Positions 1 to 6,827 of a DNA stretch of 23,200 bases are shown in pieces; the first letter of the stretch is position 1, and the number at the start of each line of letters is the position of its first letter. The DNA lies in assembly GCA_964247295.1 (NCBI GenBank), contig CAXTTV010000063.1, positions 1-23,200 on the forward strand, written 5' to 3'. This DNA is from CAXTTV01 sp964247295 (GTDB lineage: Bacteria; Chloroflexota; Ktedonobacteria; Ktedonobacterales; Ktedonobacteraceae). The notes under the pieces are model-generated. The model saw only the letters and a program-made list of their open reading frames with translations, was not told the DNA's origin and did not search any database. A program made the translations under genes and the position numbers.

Positions 1-271
1 CATTGCCGACCTCTTCTCCAATATAGAGCATCGGAGCTTCATCTTTTTCCCCCTCACCGATCACAACCACCCCATGCACGTCGACCGCATCCAGGGCCTG
101 ACGCATCGCATCTACCGCTGCCTGATCGACCATTTCTTTATTACCCTTCCCCATCCAGCGCCCGGCGCTCAAGGCCGCCGCCTCGGTCACACGGATAAGC
201 TCCATGCCCAGGTTGCGCTCCTTGGTTTTCGAGGGCTCAAAACGTGGCTGTTCTAAAGACTCTGGTAGCAT
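1..271 (-). CDS. glpX: Class II fructose-1,6-bisphosphatase (GlpX), N-terminal part only
   Basis: GlpX hydrolyses fructose-1,6-bisphosphate to fructose-6-phosphate in gluconeogenesis, in the cytosol and with divalent metal. The minus strand from the ATG at 271 reads about 90 residues to the window edge without a stop. Residues 23-40 read MELIRVTEAAALSAGRWM, followed by GKGNKEMVDQAAVDAMR (41-57) and VVVIGEGEKDEAPMLY (68-83). These are the signature blocks of the GlpX family, including Asp49 and the acidic GEGEKDE metal-site region. A strong GGAGGAGA ribosome binding site lies just upstream of the ATG and fixes the start. About 20 residues precede the usual family start MELIRVTE; the RBS supports the longer form, although an internal Met23 exists. 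The gene follows gmk on the same strand after 21 bp, so the two are probably co-transcribed. The C-terminal two thirds lie outside the window. Confidence 0.93.
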   Translation of the reverse strand, partial: MLPESLEQPRFEPSKTKERNLGMELIRVTEAAALSAGRWMGKGNKEMVDQAAVDAMRQALDAVDVHGVVVIGEGEKDEAPMLYIGEEVGN

Positions 272-292
272 CACTTTCTCCTCCTTCACAAG

Positions 293-943
293 CTAGATTT
301 TCACATAACGAGGTTTGGTGCGGCATCGCTCGGCCATCATAATCGCTTTCAGATGGTCAACCGCCTCCTGGACCCGTCCCTGTAGGTTCTCGACAACATA
401 GTCATACCAGTATTGGTTCTCTAGCTCATGCTGTGCATCCGTTAACCGCCGTTGCAGTTCTTCTTCCGTCTCCGTGTGCCGCTCGTTTAAGCGCTGAGAG
501 AGCGTCTCGATCGAGCCGGGGGTCAGAAAGATAAAGATAGCCTCAGGCAGTTTCTGACGAACCGTCGCGGCTCCCTGCACATCGATCTTGAGGAGAACGT
601 TGCTCCCCCGTTCAAGGTGCTCGCGAATCGGTTTGCGGGGCTGTCCGTACCAGTTGCCATGAACATTGGCATACTCCAACAGTTCATCCTGGGCAACCAG
701 TTCATCAAATTCTTTCTGACCCAGAAAATAATAGGGATCACCTTCGCTCTCTCCCTGACGCGGAGAGCGTGTGGTGACCGAGGGAACGACAAAAAAATCA
801 TACCCTTGCTCTTTGAGAAGAGTAATCACGGTGTCTTTCCCGGTCCCCGATGGCGCTGAAAGCACGAAGAGAAGTCCTGGTCTGACGGTTTTTGTTGGCG
901 TAGAGCCCTGATGGGATCGTGTCAGCCCCGTCTCTAGTTGCAT
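293..943 (-). CDS. gmk: Guanylate kinase
   Basis: Guanylate kinase transfers phosphate from ATP to GMP to make GDP, an essential cytosolic step of purine nucleotide synthesis. The 216-residue product has the P-loop APSGTGKDT (30-38), the GMP-binding block TTRSPRQGESEGDPYYF (57-73), GNWYGQP (96-102) and LLKIDVQGA (117-125). The lid helix is LNERHTETEEELQRRL (152-167). Length and order are those of normal bacterial Gmk. The reading frame is open upstream to 1147, but I choose the ATG at 943: an AGGACAG ribosome binding site lies before it, and the upstream extension (which begins with a run of Ile) does not resemble the family. About 20 residues still precede the usual first strand. The gene lies upstream of glpX on the same strand and is divergent from the rqcH-like gene. 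The P-loop has Asp37 where Gly or Ser is more common. Confidence 0.95.
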   Translation of the reverse strand: MQLETGLTRSHQGSTPTKTVRPGLLFVLSAPSGTGKDTVITLLKEQGYDFFVVPSVTTRSPRQGESEGDPYYFLGQKEFDELVAQDELLEYANVHGNWYGQPRKPIREHLERGSNVLLKIDVQGAATVRQKLPEAIFIFLTPGSIETLSQRLNERHTETEEELQRRLTDAQHELENQYWYDYVVENLQGRVQEAVDHLKAIMMAERCRTKPRYVKI

Positions 944-984
944 GTGTTTTCTGTCCTGACGTTTTCTTAAAAATAGTATACGAG

Positions 985-1001
985 ATATCAATTTTTGATA
1001 T
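985..1001. repeat. Perfect inverted repeat in the gmk / rqcH divergent region
   Basis: ATATCAA, a 3-bp TTT centre and TTGATAT form a perfect 7-bp inverted repeat 42 bp upstream of the gmk ATG. A hexamer reading TATACT on the minus strand lies at 974-979. The size and position would suit a dimeric repressor site, but the sequence is very AT-rich and could be chance. No regulator is assigned. Confidence 0.3.
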
Positions 1002-1094
1002 AATGGACTACCAATCACTCCAGTGAGATTAAAAGATTTGGCGGAATCTTCTCTATACCAGTCTCTGGCACGAGTAAGACCCTTCGGGTCGTGG

Positions 1095-1126
1095 TTGTGG
1101 AGGATGAAGACTCTCTCGTCTATAAT
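1095..1126 (+). promoter_or_regulatory. Possible promoter of the rqcH-like gene
   Basis: A perfect TATAAT at 1121-1126 lies 55 bp before the ATG at 1182. The best upstream partner, TTGTGG at 1095-1100, leaves a 20-bp spacer, longer than the usual 17, so only the -10 hexamer is convincing. The region downstream is very AT-rich and contains TTGTACAA (1135-1142). Confidence 0.25.
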
Positions 1127-1181
1127 AATTATTATTGTACAACACAATCAGACAATTTTGTACCAGATTGGATGGTTCTTT

Positions 1182-3086
1182 ATGTATATTGATTCACTCA
1201 CGCTGGCTGCTGTGGCCGATGAGTGGCGCTTTCTGCTTATGGGAGCTCGGATCGATACGATTATTCAGCCCAGCGAATACTCTCTGGCTCTACAGTGTTA
1301 CGCTCCATCAAAGCAGCCAGGAGAGGGTGGACGCAATCGCTGGATCTATCTTTCCGCGCACCCCCAGTTCGCGCGCGCGCATATTACCGCGCTCAAACCT
1401 CCGAAGATTACCAGTGACCCACCTTCGTTTGTGATGCTGCTTCGTAAGTATCTTGAGGGAACGCGGATTGAGTCCATCTCGCAGCCACGCTGGGAGCGCG
1501 TGCTGGAGATTGTCGCGAGCTATAAGCATGATGAAGAGATTGTACGTTTCCGTCTGATTGTAGAGATTATGGGCCGAATTAGCAATCTGATCTTTTGCAA
1601 CGAGGAGGGGATGATCCTCGGCAGCCTGAAACGGGTTGGCTCCGATGTGAACCGCTATCGCACAATCGCGACCAATCTGCCCTATGTACCACCGCCGCCT
1701 CAGACCTACACCTTCGCGGGTCAGCAGCTCCCTCGTCTAGAGCCTACAACGGTGACGGCTGCCTCCCTCTCAATTCTTACAAATGAGCAGGAGGCTTCAG
1801 CGGAGTCACAGCCCCAGAAACGCTCGAAGAAAAGCAAAGATCAGGAGAAGCTCTGGAACCTGCTTTCTCGACATCTGTTGGGCCTGAGCCCGTTGGTGGC
1901 GCGCGAGGCCGTCTATCGCGCAACTGGCGATATCGAGACCCCGCTTCGCGAGAGCACCGAGGATCTCTGGGAGGAACTGGCCTGGAATATCCGTGATCTT
2001 ACAAAAGTGTATGACGCGCATACATGGCAGCCGCGACTGCTATCGCAGCGAGATCCCGTGACCCAGGAGCTAAGGCCGCTGGCCTTTGCCGCGTATCGCC
2101 TGGAGCAGTATGCGGAGCGTGAGGATCTGGAGATCCACGAGTCCTCTTCTATCAATGTCCTGCTCGATGATTACTTCGCGCGGATTGAGTATCGGGACGC
2201 CCTGGATGATATTCGCGCGCCGATCCGTCGGGTCCTTCAGAATCAGCAGGATCGCTGTCTGCGCAAAGCCGCCCTGTTAGAAGAGCAGATGCAATCAACG
2301 GCTGAGGCCAATCACTACCGCTTGCAGGCGGAACTGCTGCTCGCCAACCAACAGGAGGTTACTCAAGGCCAGCCGACAGTCACACTGGATAACTTTTATC
2401 TGAACGATGGGAGCCAGGAGACCATTCCTCTTGATCCTCGCTTTGATGCAGTTGGGAACGCCAACCGCCTGTTTAATAAATATCACAAGCTGCGCCGGGC
2501 CCTGGGACTGGTGCCGGACCAGATCGAGCAGAACCGTGCTGAGCTAGCAACAATCGAGCAACTTCTGAACGATCTCAGTCTGGCAGAGTCTCCTGCTGAG
2601 ATCGCCCTGGTGAAAGCCGAAGTGCAGGCAGCCGGATATCTACGGGGTCAGCGGTTGGAAGAAAAAAAGAAGCAAGTGAAAGGCAAAGGTAGTAAGCAGG
2701 GGAAGGGGCGCTCGACCGGACCTGGAGGTGGGGTGCCGATGCATTTTCAAAGCGCTGATGGTTTTACGCTGCTGGTTGGCAAGAACAGCCGTCAGAATGA
2801 AGAGGTCACTTTTCGGCAGGCGACCAGTCATGATCTCTGGCTGCATGCCAGAGGTGTGCCGGGTTCGCATGTCATTGTTAAGGCCGCTGGTCGTGAGGTT
2901 CCACAGAGCACGATTGAGCAGGCTGCGAGTCTGGCCGCCTATTACAGTCAGGCGCGGGGAATTCCCACAGCCCCAGTGGACTATACACTTCAACGGCATG
3001 TGCGCCATATGAAGAATGGTGGGCCCGGCATGGTCATTTATGAGCGGGAGCGTACCCTTTTTGTCAAACCGTCAACGCTCGCGTGA
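1182..3086 (+). CDS. rqcH: NFACT-family ribosome quality-control protein (RqcH / fibronectin-binding-protein-A-like)
   Basis: Bacterial NFACT proteins (RqcH, formerly FbpA-like) bind stalled 50S subunits and recruit tRNA-Ala to add C-terminal alanine tails that mark the nascent chain for proteolysis. The 634-residue product has an NFACT-N domain: MYIDSLTLAAVADEW at the start, YLSAHPQFARAHIT at 56-69 and VEIMGRISNLIF near 125-140. A helical and coiled-coil middle follows, then a Lys/Gly-rich linker around 495-518. The C-terminal NFACT-R (DUF814) domain begins near 520 with the hallmark DLWLHARGVPGSHVIV at 551-566. I start at the ATG at 1182 because the family begins here; the in-frame upstream extension from 1023 does not match it and the RBS (GGATGG) is weak. 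At the position of the DR pair needed for tRNA recruitment in characterised homologues there is Glu105-Arg106. The 3' end overlaps the convergent rpoN gene by 15 bp. Confidence 0.9.
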   Translation: MYIDSLTLAAVADEWRFLLMGARIDTIIQPSEYSLALQCYAPSKQPGEGGRNRWIYLSAHPQFARAHITALKPPKITSDPPSFVMLLRKYLEGTRIESISQPRWERVLEIVASYKHDEEIVRFRLIVEIMGRISNLIFCNEEGMILGSLKRVGSDVNRYRTIATNLPYVPPPPQTYTFAGQQLPRLEPTTVTAASLSILTNEQEASAESQPQKRSKKSKDQEKLWNLLSRHLLGLSPLVAREAVYRATGDIETPLRESTEDLWEELAWNIRDLTKVYDAHTWQPRLLSQRDPVTQELRPLAFAAYRLEQYAEREDLEIHESSSINVLLDDYFARIEYRDALDDIRAPIRRVLQNQQDRCLRKAALLEEQMQSTAEANHYRLQAELLLANQQEVTQGQPTVTLDNFYLNDGSQETIPLDPRFDAVGNANRLFNKYHKLRRALGLVPDQIEQNRAELATIEQLLNDLSLAESPAEIALVKAEVQAAGYLRGQRLEEKKKQVKGKGSKQGKGRSTGPGGGVPMHFQSADGFTLLVGKNSRQNEEVTFRQATSHDLWLHARGVPGSHVIVKAAGREVPQSTIEQAASLAAYYSQARGIPTAPVDYTLQRHVRHMKNGGPGMVIYERERTLFVKPSTLA

Positions 3087-4499
3087 GGAAGCGATCCCCA
3101 GCTCTTCACGATACTTGGTCACGGTCCGCCTCGCCATTGAGATTCCCTGAGCAGTTAGCAGGCGGGCCAGCTCATCATCGCTGTAGCGGCGGCGGGTATC
3201 CTCTTCCGAGATGAGATCACGCAGCAGCTCTTTAATGCGTAGCGAGCCATCAAAAAAATCTGCCAGGGCCAGCAGGCGACCGTTGGGGAGCAGAGCGTAC
3301 TTATTGGCCGTGGCCCGGCTCACGGTCCCCTCGTCCAGATTTAAGCGGCTGGCGACCTCAGATCGAGTCAGGGGGCGCAGATAGCGGACGCCTTTTTCTA
3401 AAAATTCCTGCTGATAGTTCACAATCAATTCCGCGACCCGCTTCAAGGTCTGCCAGCGCCGCTGCACACTTTCGATAAAAAGGCGTGCGCGGTCGCTATG
3501 GCTGCGCAGATAGTGTTCCAGTTCGTGGCTAATACTGCCGGAGGCGGGACGATACTCGTAGAGGCCACTAATCTTAAAAAGGTAGCGTTTCTCCTCGATC
3601 AGCTCAATCTCAAAGCCTCCATCCTGTCGTCGAATTAAGATATCGGGTCGGACATAGGTTGCCTCGTTTCCATTGCGTGTATAGCGTAGATCTTCTTCAT
3701 AGACCAGTGTAGGGAAGGGGTGGAGTGTATCGCGAATCGAGCGGCCCGCCTCGCGCACCTCTTCCTCACTGGCCCCCAGCGCCAGTGAGATCTCCCCAAA
3801 AGCGCCTTTGCCCAGCAAAGGAAGGTAACCGTCAATGATCGGGTAGACCAGCCGATGGGGCTTCTCCAGTTCGCTCAGGACCTGATACTGAATAAGCAAA
3901 CATTCTCTTAGATCGCGAGCCCCGATCCCCAGCGGTTCCAGCGTTTGGAGTTGCATCAGGACATACTCAACGCGCTCAAGGGGAACATCCAGTTGTTGCG
4001 CAACCTCGCGAAGGCTAATCTCCAGATAGCCCCGCTCGTTCAAATTGCCAACCAATTGCTCGGCGATTGGAGCATCATCGGGCGAGACCAGACTTTCTAA
4101 CTGTTGCAGTAAAATCTCCGAAAGCGTCTCGCCTTTGGGGATGCCAGCGAGAGGATCGTTATCGCCCTCTTCATCTTCGCTATCGTGCACACTATAATTG
4201 ATGGGCAGATCGAAACGCAGATCAAGCTCTCCATTCGACTCATCGCTACTGGTGCGGCTCTCGCCGGACTCTTGAGGAGAGAAACCGCCGCAATTTGTGC
4301 ATCGTTCGCCATACATCGTCAGGCCACAGTAGAGGCAGACGCGCTGGACCGCCACATCGAGCGCCGGGTTCTCCATACGTTCTTGCGAAAGCATCTGCTC
4401 CAGCTCTTCACCCGCGAGTTGTAAGATGGAGCTAGCGGTAATTAATCGGAGGTTTACGCGTACCGTCTGCTTCTGCCTGGGTGTTTGTTCCAATCGCAT
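3072..4499 (-). CDS. rpoN: RNA polymerase sigma-54 factor with a zinc-ribbon-like insert
   Basis: Sigma-54 directs RNA polymerase to -24/-12 promoters that need an AAA+ activator. The 475-residue protein has a region I-like start (LRLITASSILQLAGEELEQM, then NPALDV at 44-49). The core-binding domain includes DPLAGIPKGETLSEIL (115-130), GNLNERGYLEI (151-161) and LEPLGIGARDLRECLL (188-202). The DNA-binding part has a helix-turn-helix at 379-400 (RSEVASRLNLDEGTVSRATANK) and the RpoN box ARRTVTKYRE at 456-465; the textbook box has Ala where Thr461 is. Between region I and the core domain sit four cysteines (Cys55, 58, 67, 70) in a CxxC-x8-CxxC pattern, followed by an acidic Ser-rich stretch (75-117). 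A ribosome binding site (GGGAG) precedes the ATG. The gene lies 50 bp downstream of rnc. No sigma-54 activator is present in this window. Confidence 0.93.
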   Translation of the reverse strand: MRLEQTPRQKQTVRVNLRLITASSILQLAGEELEQMLSQERMENPALDVAVQRVCLYCGLTMYGERCTNCGGFSPQESGESRTSSDESNGELDLRFDLPINYSVHDSEDEEGDNDPLAGIPKGETLSEILLQQLESLVSPDDAPIAEQLVGNLNERGYLEISLREVAQQLDVPLERVEYVLMQLQTLEPLGIGARDLRECLLIQYQVLSELEKPHRLVYPIIDGYLPLLGKGAFGEISLALGASEEEVREAGRSIRDTLHPFPTLVYEEDLRYTRNGNEATYVRPDILIRRQDGGFEIELIEEKRYLFKISGLYEYRPASGSISHELEHYLRSHSDRARLFIESVQRRWQTLKRVAELIVNYQQEFLEKGVRYLRPLTRSEVASRLNLDEGTVSRATANKYALLPNGRLLALADFFDGSLRIKELLRDLISEEDTRRRYSDDELARLLTAQGISMARRTVTKYREELGIASSRER

Positions 4500-4549
4500 A
4501 CAACACGCTCCCTATTCTCTTACGCATCGGTGGGTCTTGTCCTGATGCT

Positions 4550-5230
4550 CTACAACCAGCCTCGGTTGGCCAGCGCTGTCAGAGCAGCCTCCTGCTCTGC
4601 TGTTTGTTTATTGCGTCCCTGGCCCTGGCCCGCCACCTCATCCCCGATCAATACCTCGACCGTGAATTCTTGATCGTGGGATGGCCCCTCCTGATTGACC
4701 AATCGATAGGAAGGAGTGATGCCAGTGTGCGCTTGGGCCTGTTCCTGAAAACGTGATTTATTATCTTTAAAGAGTCGTTTATTGACAATCGTCTGCGCGA
4801 GAGGTTCCAGACGAGGTATAAGAAACGTGTAGGCCGCCTCAAGCCCCTGGTCCAGATAGATCGCGCCCAGCACCGCCTCAAAGGTTGCGGCTAGCACGCG
4901 TTGGCTGGCACCGCTGTGTTGCTCACCTTTACTAAGGTGGAGAAACTCGGCCAGCCGAAGTTCATGGGCAAAAGTTGCCAGGGTCCCCGCCTTAATCAGG
5001 CCAGCCCGAACATTGCTTAATTCGCCTTCGCTAAGATCCGGAAAGGTTTTATAGAGAAAATCCGAGCTAATCAGGCCTAGAACGGAGTCTCCAAGAAACT
5101 CTAGCCGTTCATTGGAGCTTTTACCCTCGCCCGGAGCTTCATAAATATAGGAACGATGAGTCAGGGCCAGATCCAACAAATCGGGATTCTGAAAATGGAC
5201 CTTCAGAAGCTCTTCTAGAGTCTCGTACAT
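4550..5230 (-). CDS. rnc: Ribonuclease III
   Basis: RNase III cuts double-stranded RNA, including rRNA precursors, as a dimer. The 226-residue product has the nuclease signature NERLEFLGDSVLGL (40-53), with acidic residues Glu41, Glu44 and Asp48. The second helix FEAVLGAIYLDQG (117-129) carries the catalytic Glu118. A double-stranded-RNA-binding domain follows from about 159 to 222 (RFQEQAQAH, PSYRLV, AEQEAALTAL). Length is normal. The Asp that usually sits three residues before the last catalytic Glu is Ala115. The start has adjacent TTG (5233) and ATG (5230) codons after a GGAGG; I choose the ATG because its 7-nt spacing is better, and TTG would add one residue. The gene is 50 bp upstream of rpoN on the same strand and divergent from rnpB, so the region 5231-5430 must hold promoters for both. 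Confidence 0.94.
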   Translation of the reverse strand: MYETLEELLKVHFQNPDLLDLALTHRSYIYEAPGEGKSSNERLEFLGDSVLGLISSDFLYKTFPDLSEGELSNVRAGLIKAGTLATFAHELRLAEFLHLSKGEQHSGASQRVLAATFEAVLGAIYLDQGLEAAYTFLIPRLEPLAQTIVNKRLFKDNKSRFQEQAQAHTGITPSYRLVNQEGPSHDQEFTVEVLIGDEVAGQGQGRNKQTAEQEAALTALANRGWL

Positions 5231-5411
5231 CAATGCACCTCCAGCAACACGTAAACCTCAATATGCGCATAACTTGAACTAATCTTTACGAATTCTTAAT
5301 AATGACTGTTGCTTATTGTAACGTGTGACAATTGATGGAGTCAACACAAAGAAAACGCTTTAGAAGGGGAAAATTAGGGGCTGATGTGCGGGCTTTACTC
5401 ATACGGAAGAA

Positions 5412-5417
5412 TATGAT
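5412..5417 (+). promoter_or_regulatory. Probable -10 element of rnpB
   Basis: TATGAT ends 14 bp before the first base of the P1 helix of RNase P RNA, where a -10 box for this transcript should lie. I see no matching TTGACA-like -35 at 16-18 bp, so the assignment rests on position and the hexamer alone. Confidence 0.35.
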
Positions 5418-5431
5418 ACCCTGTACGCCGT

Positions 5432-5828
5432 GGGTTTGAGTAAGCGGGGTGATCGCGAGCCTCTCATCGGGTTCGAGGAAAGTCCGGACTCCACAGAGCG
5501 GAATGCTGGCTAACGGCCAGTGGGGGTGACCTCAAGGAAAGTGCCACAGAAACAAACCGCCCATGTATGTGGGTAAGGGTGAAATGGTGAGGTAAGAGCT
5601 CACCGGCAGGCGAGCGATCGTCTGGCCGGGTAAACCCCATTCGGAGCAAGACCTAATAGAAAGCAGGATCTGTGCCAGCGATGGTGCCGGTTCGCGAGTT
5701 GCTCGCTCGTTTGCTTTCGGGTTGGTTGCTTGAGGCGGCAGGCAACTGTCGTCCTAGATAGATGATTACCATCTGGTGCCCCGCGAGGGGCCTGGAGACA
5801 GAATCCGGCTTACGGCTTGCTCAAACTC
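5432..5828 (+). ncRNA. rnpB: RNase P RNA, type A
   Basis: RNase P RNA is the catalytic RNA that removes 5' leaders from tRNA precursors. The 5' end (5432-5445) pairs over 14 positions with 5815-5828, counting two G-U pairs, which makes helix P1. CR-I, GAGGAAAGTCCGGACTCC, is at 5475-5492, and CR-V, ACAGAATCCGGCTTAC, at 5798-5813; together they give the P4 core. Other universal blocks are visible in order: AAGGGTGAAA near 5575, GGTAAGAGCTCACCGG near 5591, GGTAAACCCCA near 5630, CGGAGCAAGACC near 5642, the GGTTGGTTGCTTGAG loop block near 5720, and CCTAGATAGATGATTACC near 5754. The total length of about 400 nt fits type A. The exact ends are set by P1 pairing and may extend a few bases. The gene is divergent from rnc. 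Confidence 0.97.
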
Positions 5829-5845
5829 CCACACCGCGCCTGTCT

Positions 5846-5900
5846 AAAGAAAAAGGACAGGAGGCCCGGCGATCTTACGAATGATCACGCTGAGCCTCCT
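5846..5900 (-). terminator. Hairpin with T-tract between rnpB and the small minus-strand gene
   Basis: On the minus strand AGGAGGC and GCCTCCT (arms 5894-5900 and 5859-5865) can pair across a loop that itself has GATC repeats. They are followed by GTCCTTTTTCTTT down to 5846, as expected for a terminator of the small gene at 5954-6154. A second, overlapping hairpin (5839-5845 with 5855-5861) could act in the rnpB direction but lacks a T-run. Confidence 0.45.
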
Positions 5901-5953
5901 ATTCTGATGCCAGTAACAGCCTGGCGATGATAAGACCTTTAGAACCCCCCGAA

Positions 5954-6154
5954 TTACCTGCTGATCCGATCATGTTCAATCAACCAGCGAATGAAGCTGA
6001 GGCGGCGACTCTCTTCTTGCATCTCCCGGTACTCTACCTGCTCATCCACATGGTTTTTCATATGAAGAAGTCTGGACGCCTCAACCTCGTCGAAGCCAAG
6101 TGCCAGCAGACGTTCAAGATCAGGATTGTTGGTGGTAGAAAGATGTTCTTTCAT
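5954..6154 (-). CDS. Small hypothetical protein, 66 residues
   Basis: I do not recognise a named family. The product is charged and helix-prone, with LERLLALGFDEVEASRLLHM near 14-33 and a C-terminal block EYREMQEESRRLSFIRWLIE. The N-terminal part vaguely recalls UBA-like three-helix folds, but that is only a resemblance. It has no membrane segment and no cysteine. The ATG at 6154 is preceded by GGGAG with a 9-nt gap, which argues for translation; the frame stays open nine codons further upstream but without an RBS. A terminator-like hairpin lies downstream, before rnpB. It is a stand-alone gene, flanked by rnpB on one side and a long non-coding stretch on the other. I judge it real from the RBS, composition and terminator. 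Confidence 0.65.
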   Translation of the reverse strand: MKEHLSTTNNPDLERLLALGFDEVEASRLLHMKNHVDEQVEYREMQEESRRLSFIRWLIEHDRISR

Positions 6155-6827
6155 AAAAACTGCTCCCTTAGGAATAAACAAACAATGAAAGGGCTATCAG
6201 CATAAATGAATTTAGACCGGTAGACATCTATGTGCTCTATATACGTTATGACCTACGTGTGGGTGGTAACTTTTTACCTTTTGAGTCTCCTCACTATTCT
6301 TCTCGTTTATCTTTTCTTTTTCTATCTTTCCGAAACAGAAGTTTTGAGTCATACATTCGCTAAGAAGAGTTTACCCGAATTTCGGATAGTTGTCTGTGTA
6401 ATATCTTACTGATATTCTGTAAGACTCCTCTCCTTTTAGAAGTGAGTACAGACCTGAAACCTGAATCACGGATTAAAAAGATAGTATTGGAGCGATGTGT
6501 TTGGGGGACGGTAAAAATACAGGCGAGGATGTCTGCGACAAGTCTTGTTTCTCAAGGCCTACGGTTTACGCGTCGTTGACGTAAGCGCTGAACACTGCCA
6601 TCTGGGTACAAACAGCGAACCCGGTATGGAATGGCAAGCCCAGGCAAAACCGTTTCGGAGGGAAGGCACTAGAATCAGGGACGCATTATACAGTGTCTCG
6701 CTATGATCTGTATGGTGGTATTGTAGGGCAATTTATAGGGCCTGTCAATGGTAATTGATGAGCTATGAACGTTTCTAGCTGCTATAATAAGGCTCAGAAC
6801 ACAGGCTATAAGGAGGTAGAGGCAGAG
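6155..6827. other. Long non-coding stretch before glycerate kinase
   Basis: About 670 bp without a convincing gene. The left part (6180-6440) is AT- and pyrimidine-rich. It contains an open frame of 60 codons at 6230-6412 (plus strand, hydrophobic) that has no RBS and looks accidental. The right part (6490-6700) is more GC-rich and contains the nested hairpins listed separately. TATAAT at 6783-6788 lies 39 bp before the glycerate kinase ATG; TTGATG at 6755-6760 is 22 bp further up, too far for a good -35. No tRNA, tmRNA or recognised riboswitch consensus was found by eye. Confidence 0.6.
6561..6653. other. Nested hairpin cluster, candidate structured RNA or leader
   Basis: ACGGTTT (6561-6567) pairs exactly with AAACCGT (6647-6653) and encloses two further hairpins. 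CGTC-GTT-GACG lies at 6571-6581. A 10-bp stem at 6598-6607 with 6619-6629 has one bulged T and an 11-nt loop. A weaker hairpin follows at 6678-6699. It could be the 5' leader of the glycerate kinase mRNA or an independent small RNA. I could not match it to a known class, and chance folding is possible. Confidence 0.3.

Noticed and set aside
263..274. DGLNE instead of DGLDE in the NACHT Walker B (protein residues 263-274) as a sign of an inactive ATPase
   Set aside because: From memory, DGLNE is a common variant in bacterial NACHT proteins, and the following acidic residues are kept.
944..1147. N-terminal extension of guanylate kinase by 68 codons
   Set aside because: No family similarity, begins with an Ile run in AT-rich promoter DNA, and a good RBS precedes the ATG at 943.
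1023..1181. Upstream extension of the rqcH-like protein by 53 codons
   Set aside because: It runs through promoter-like DNA, and the family start matches the ATG at 1182.
5464..5649. 61-codon open frame antisense to RNase P RNA
   Set aside because: It lies wholly inside the conserved core of rnpB.
6230..6412. 60-codon hydrophobic open frame on the plus strand
   Set aside because: No RBS, T-rich DNA gives hydrophobic codons by chance, and no family match by eye. A small membrane peptide cannot be fully excluded.
6490..6700. 6S RNA, SRP RNA, tmRNA or a c-di-GMP/c-di-AMP riboswitch
   Set aside because: Only short accidental resemblances such as GGGACGC; the defining conserved blocks are missing.
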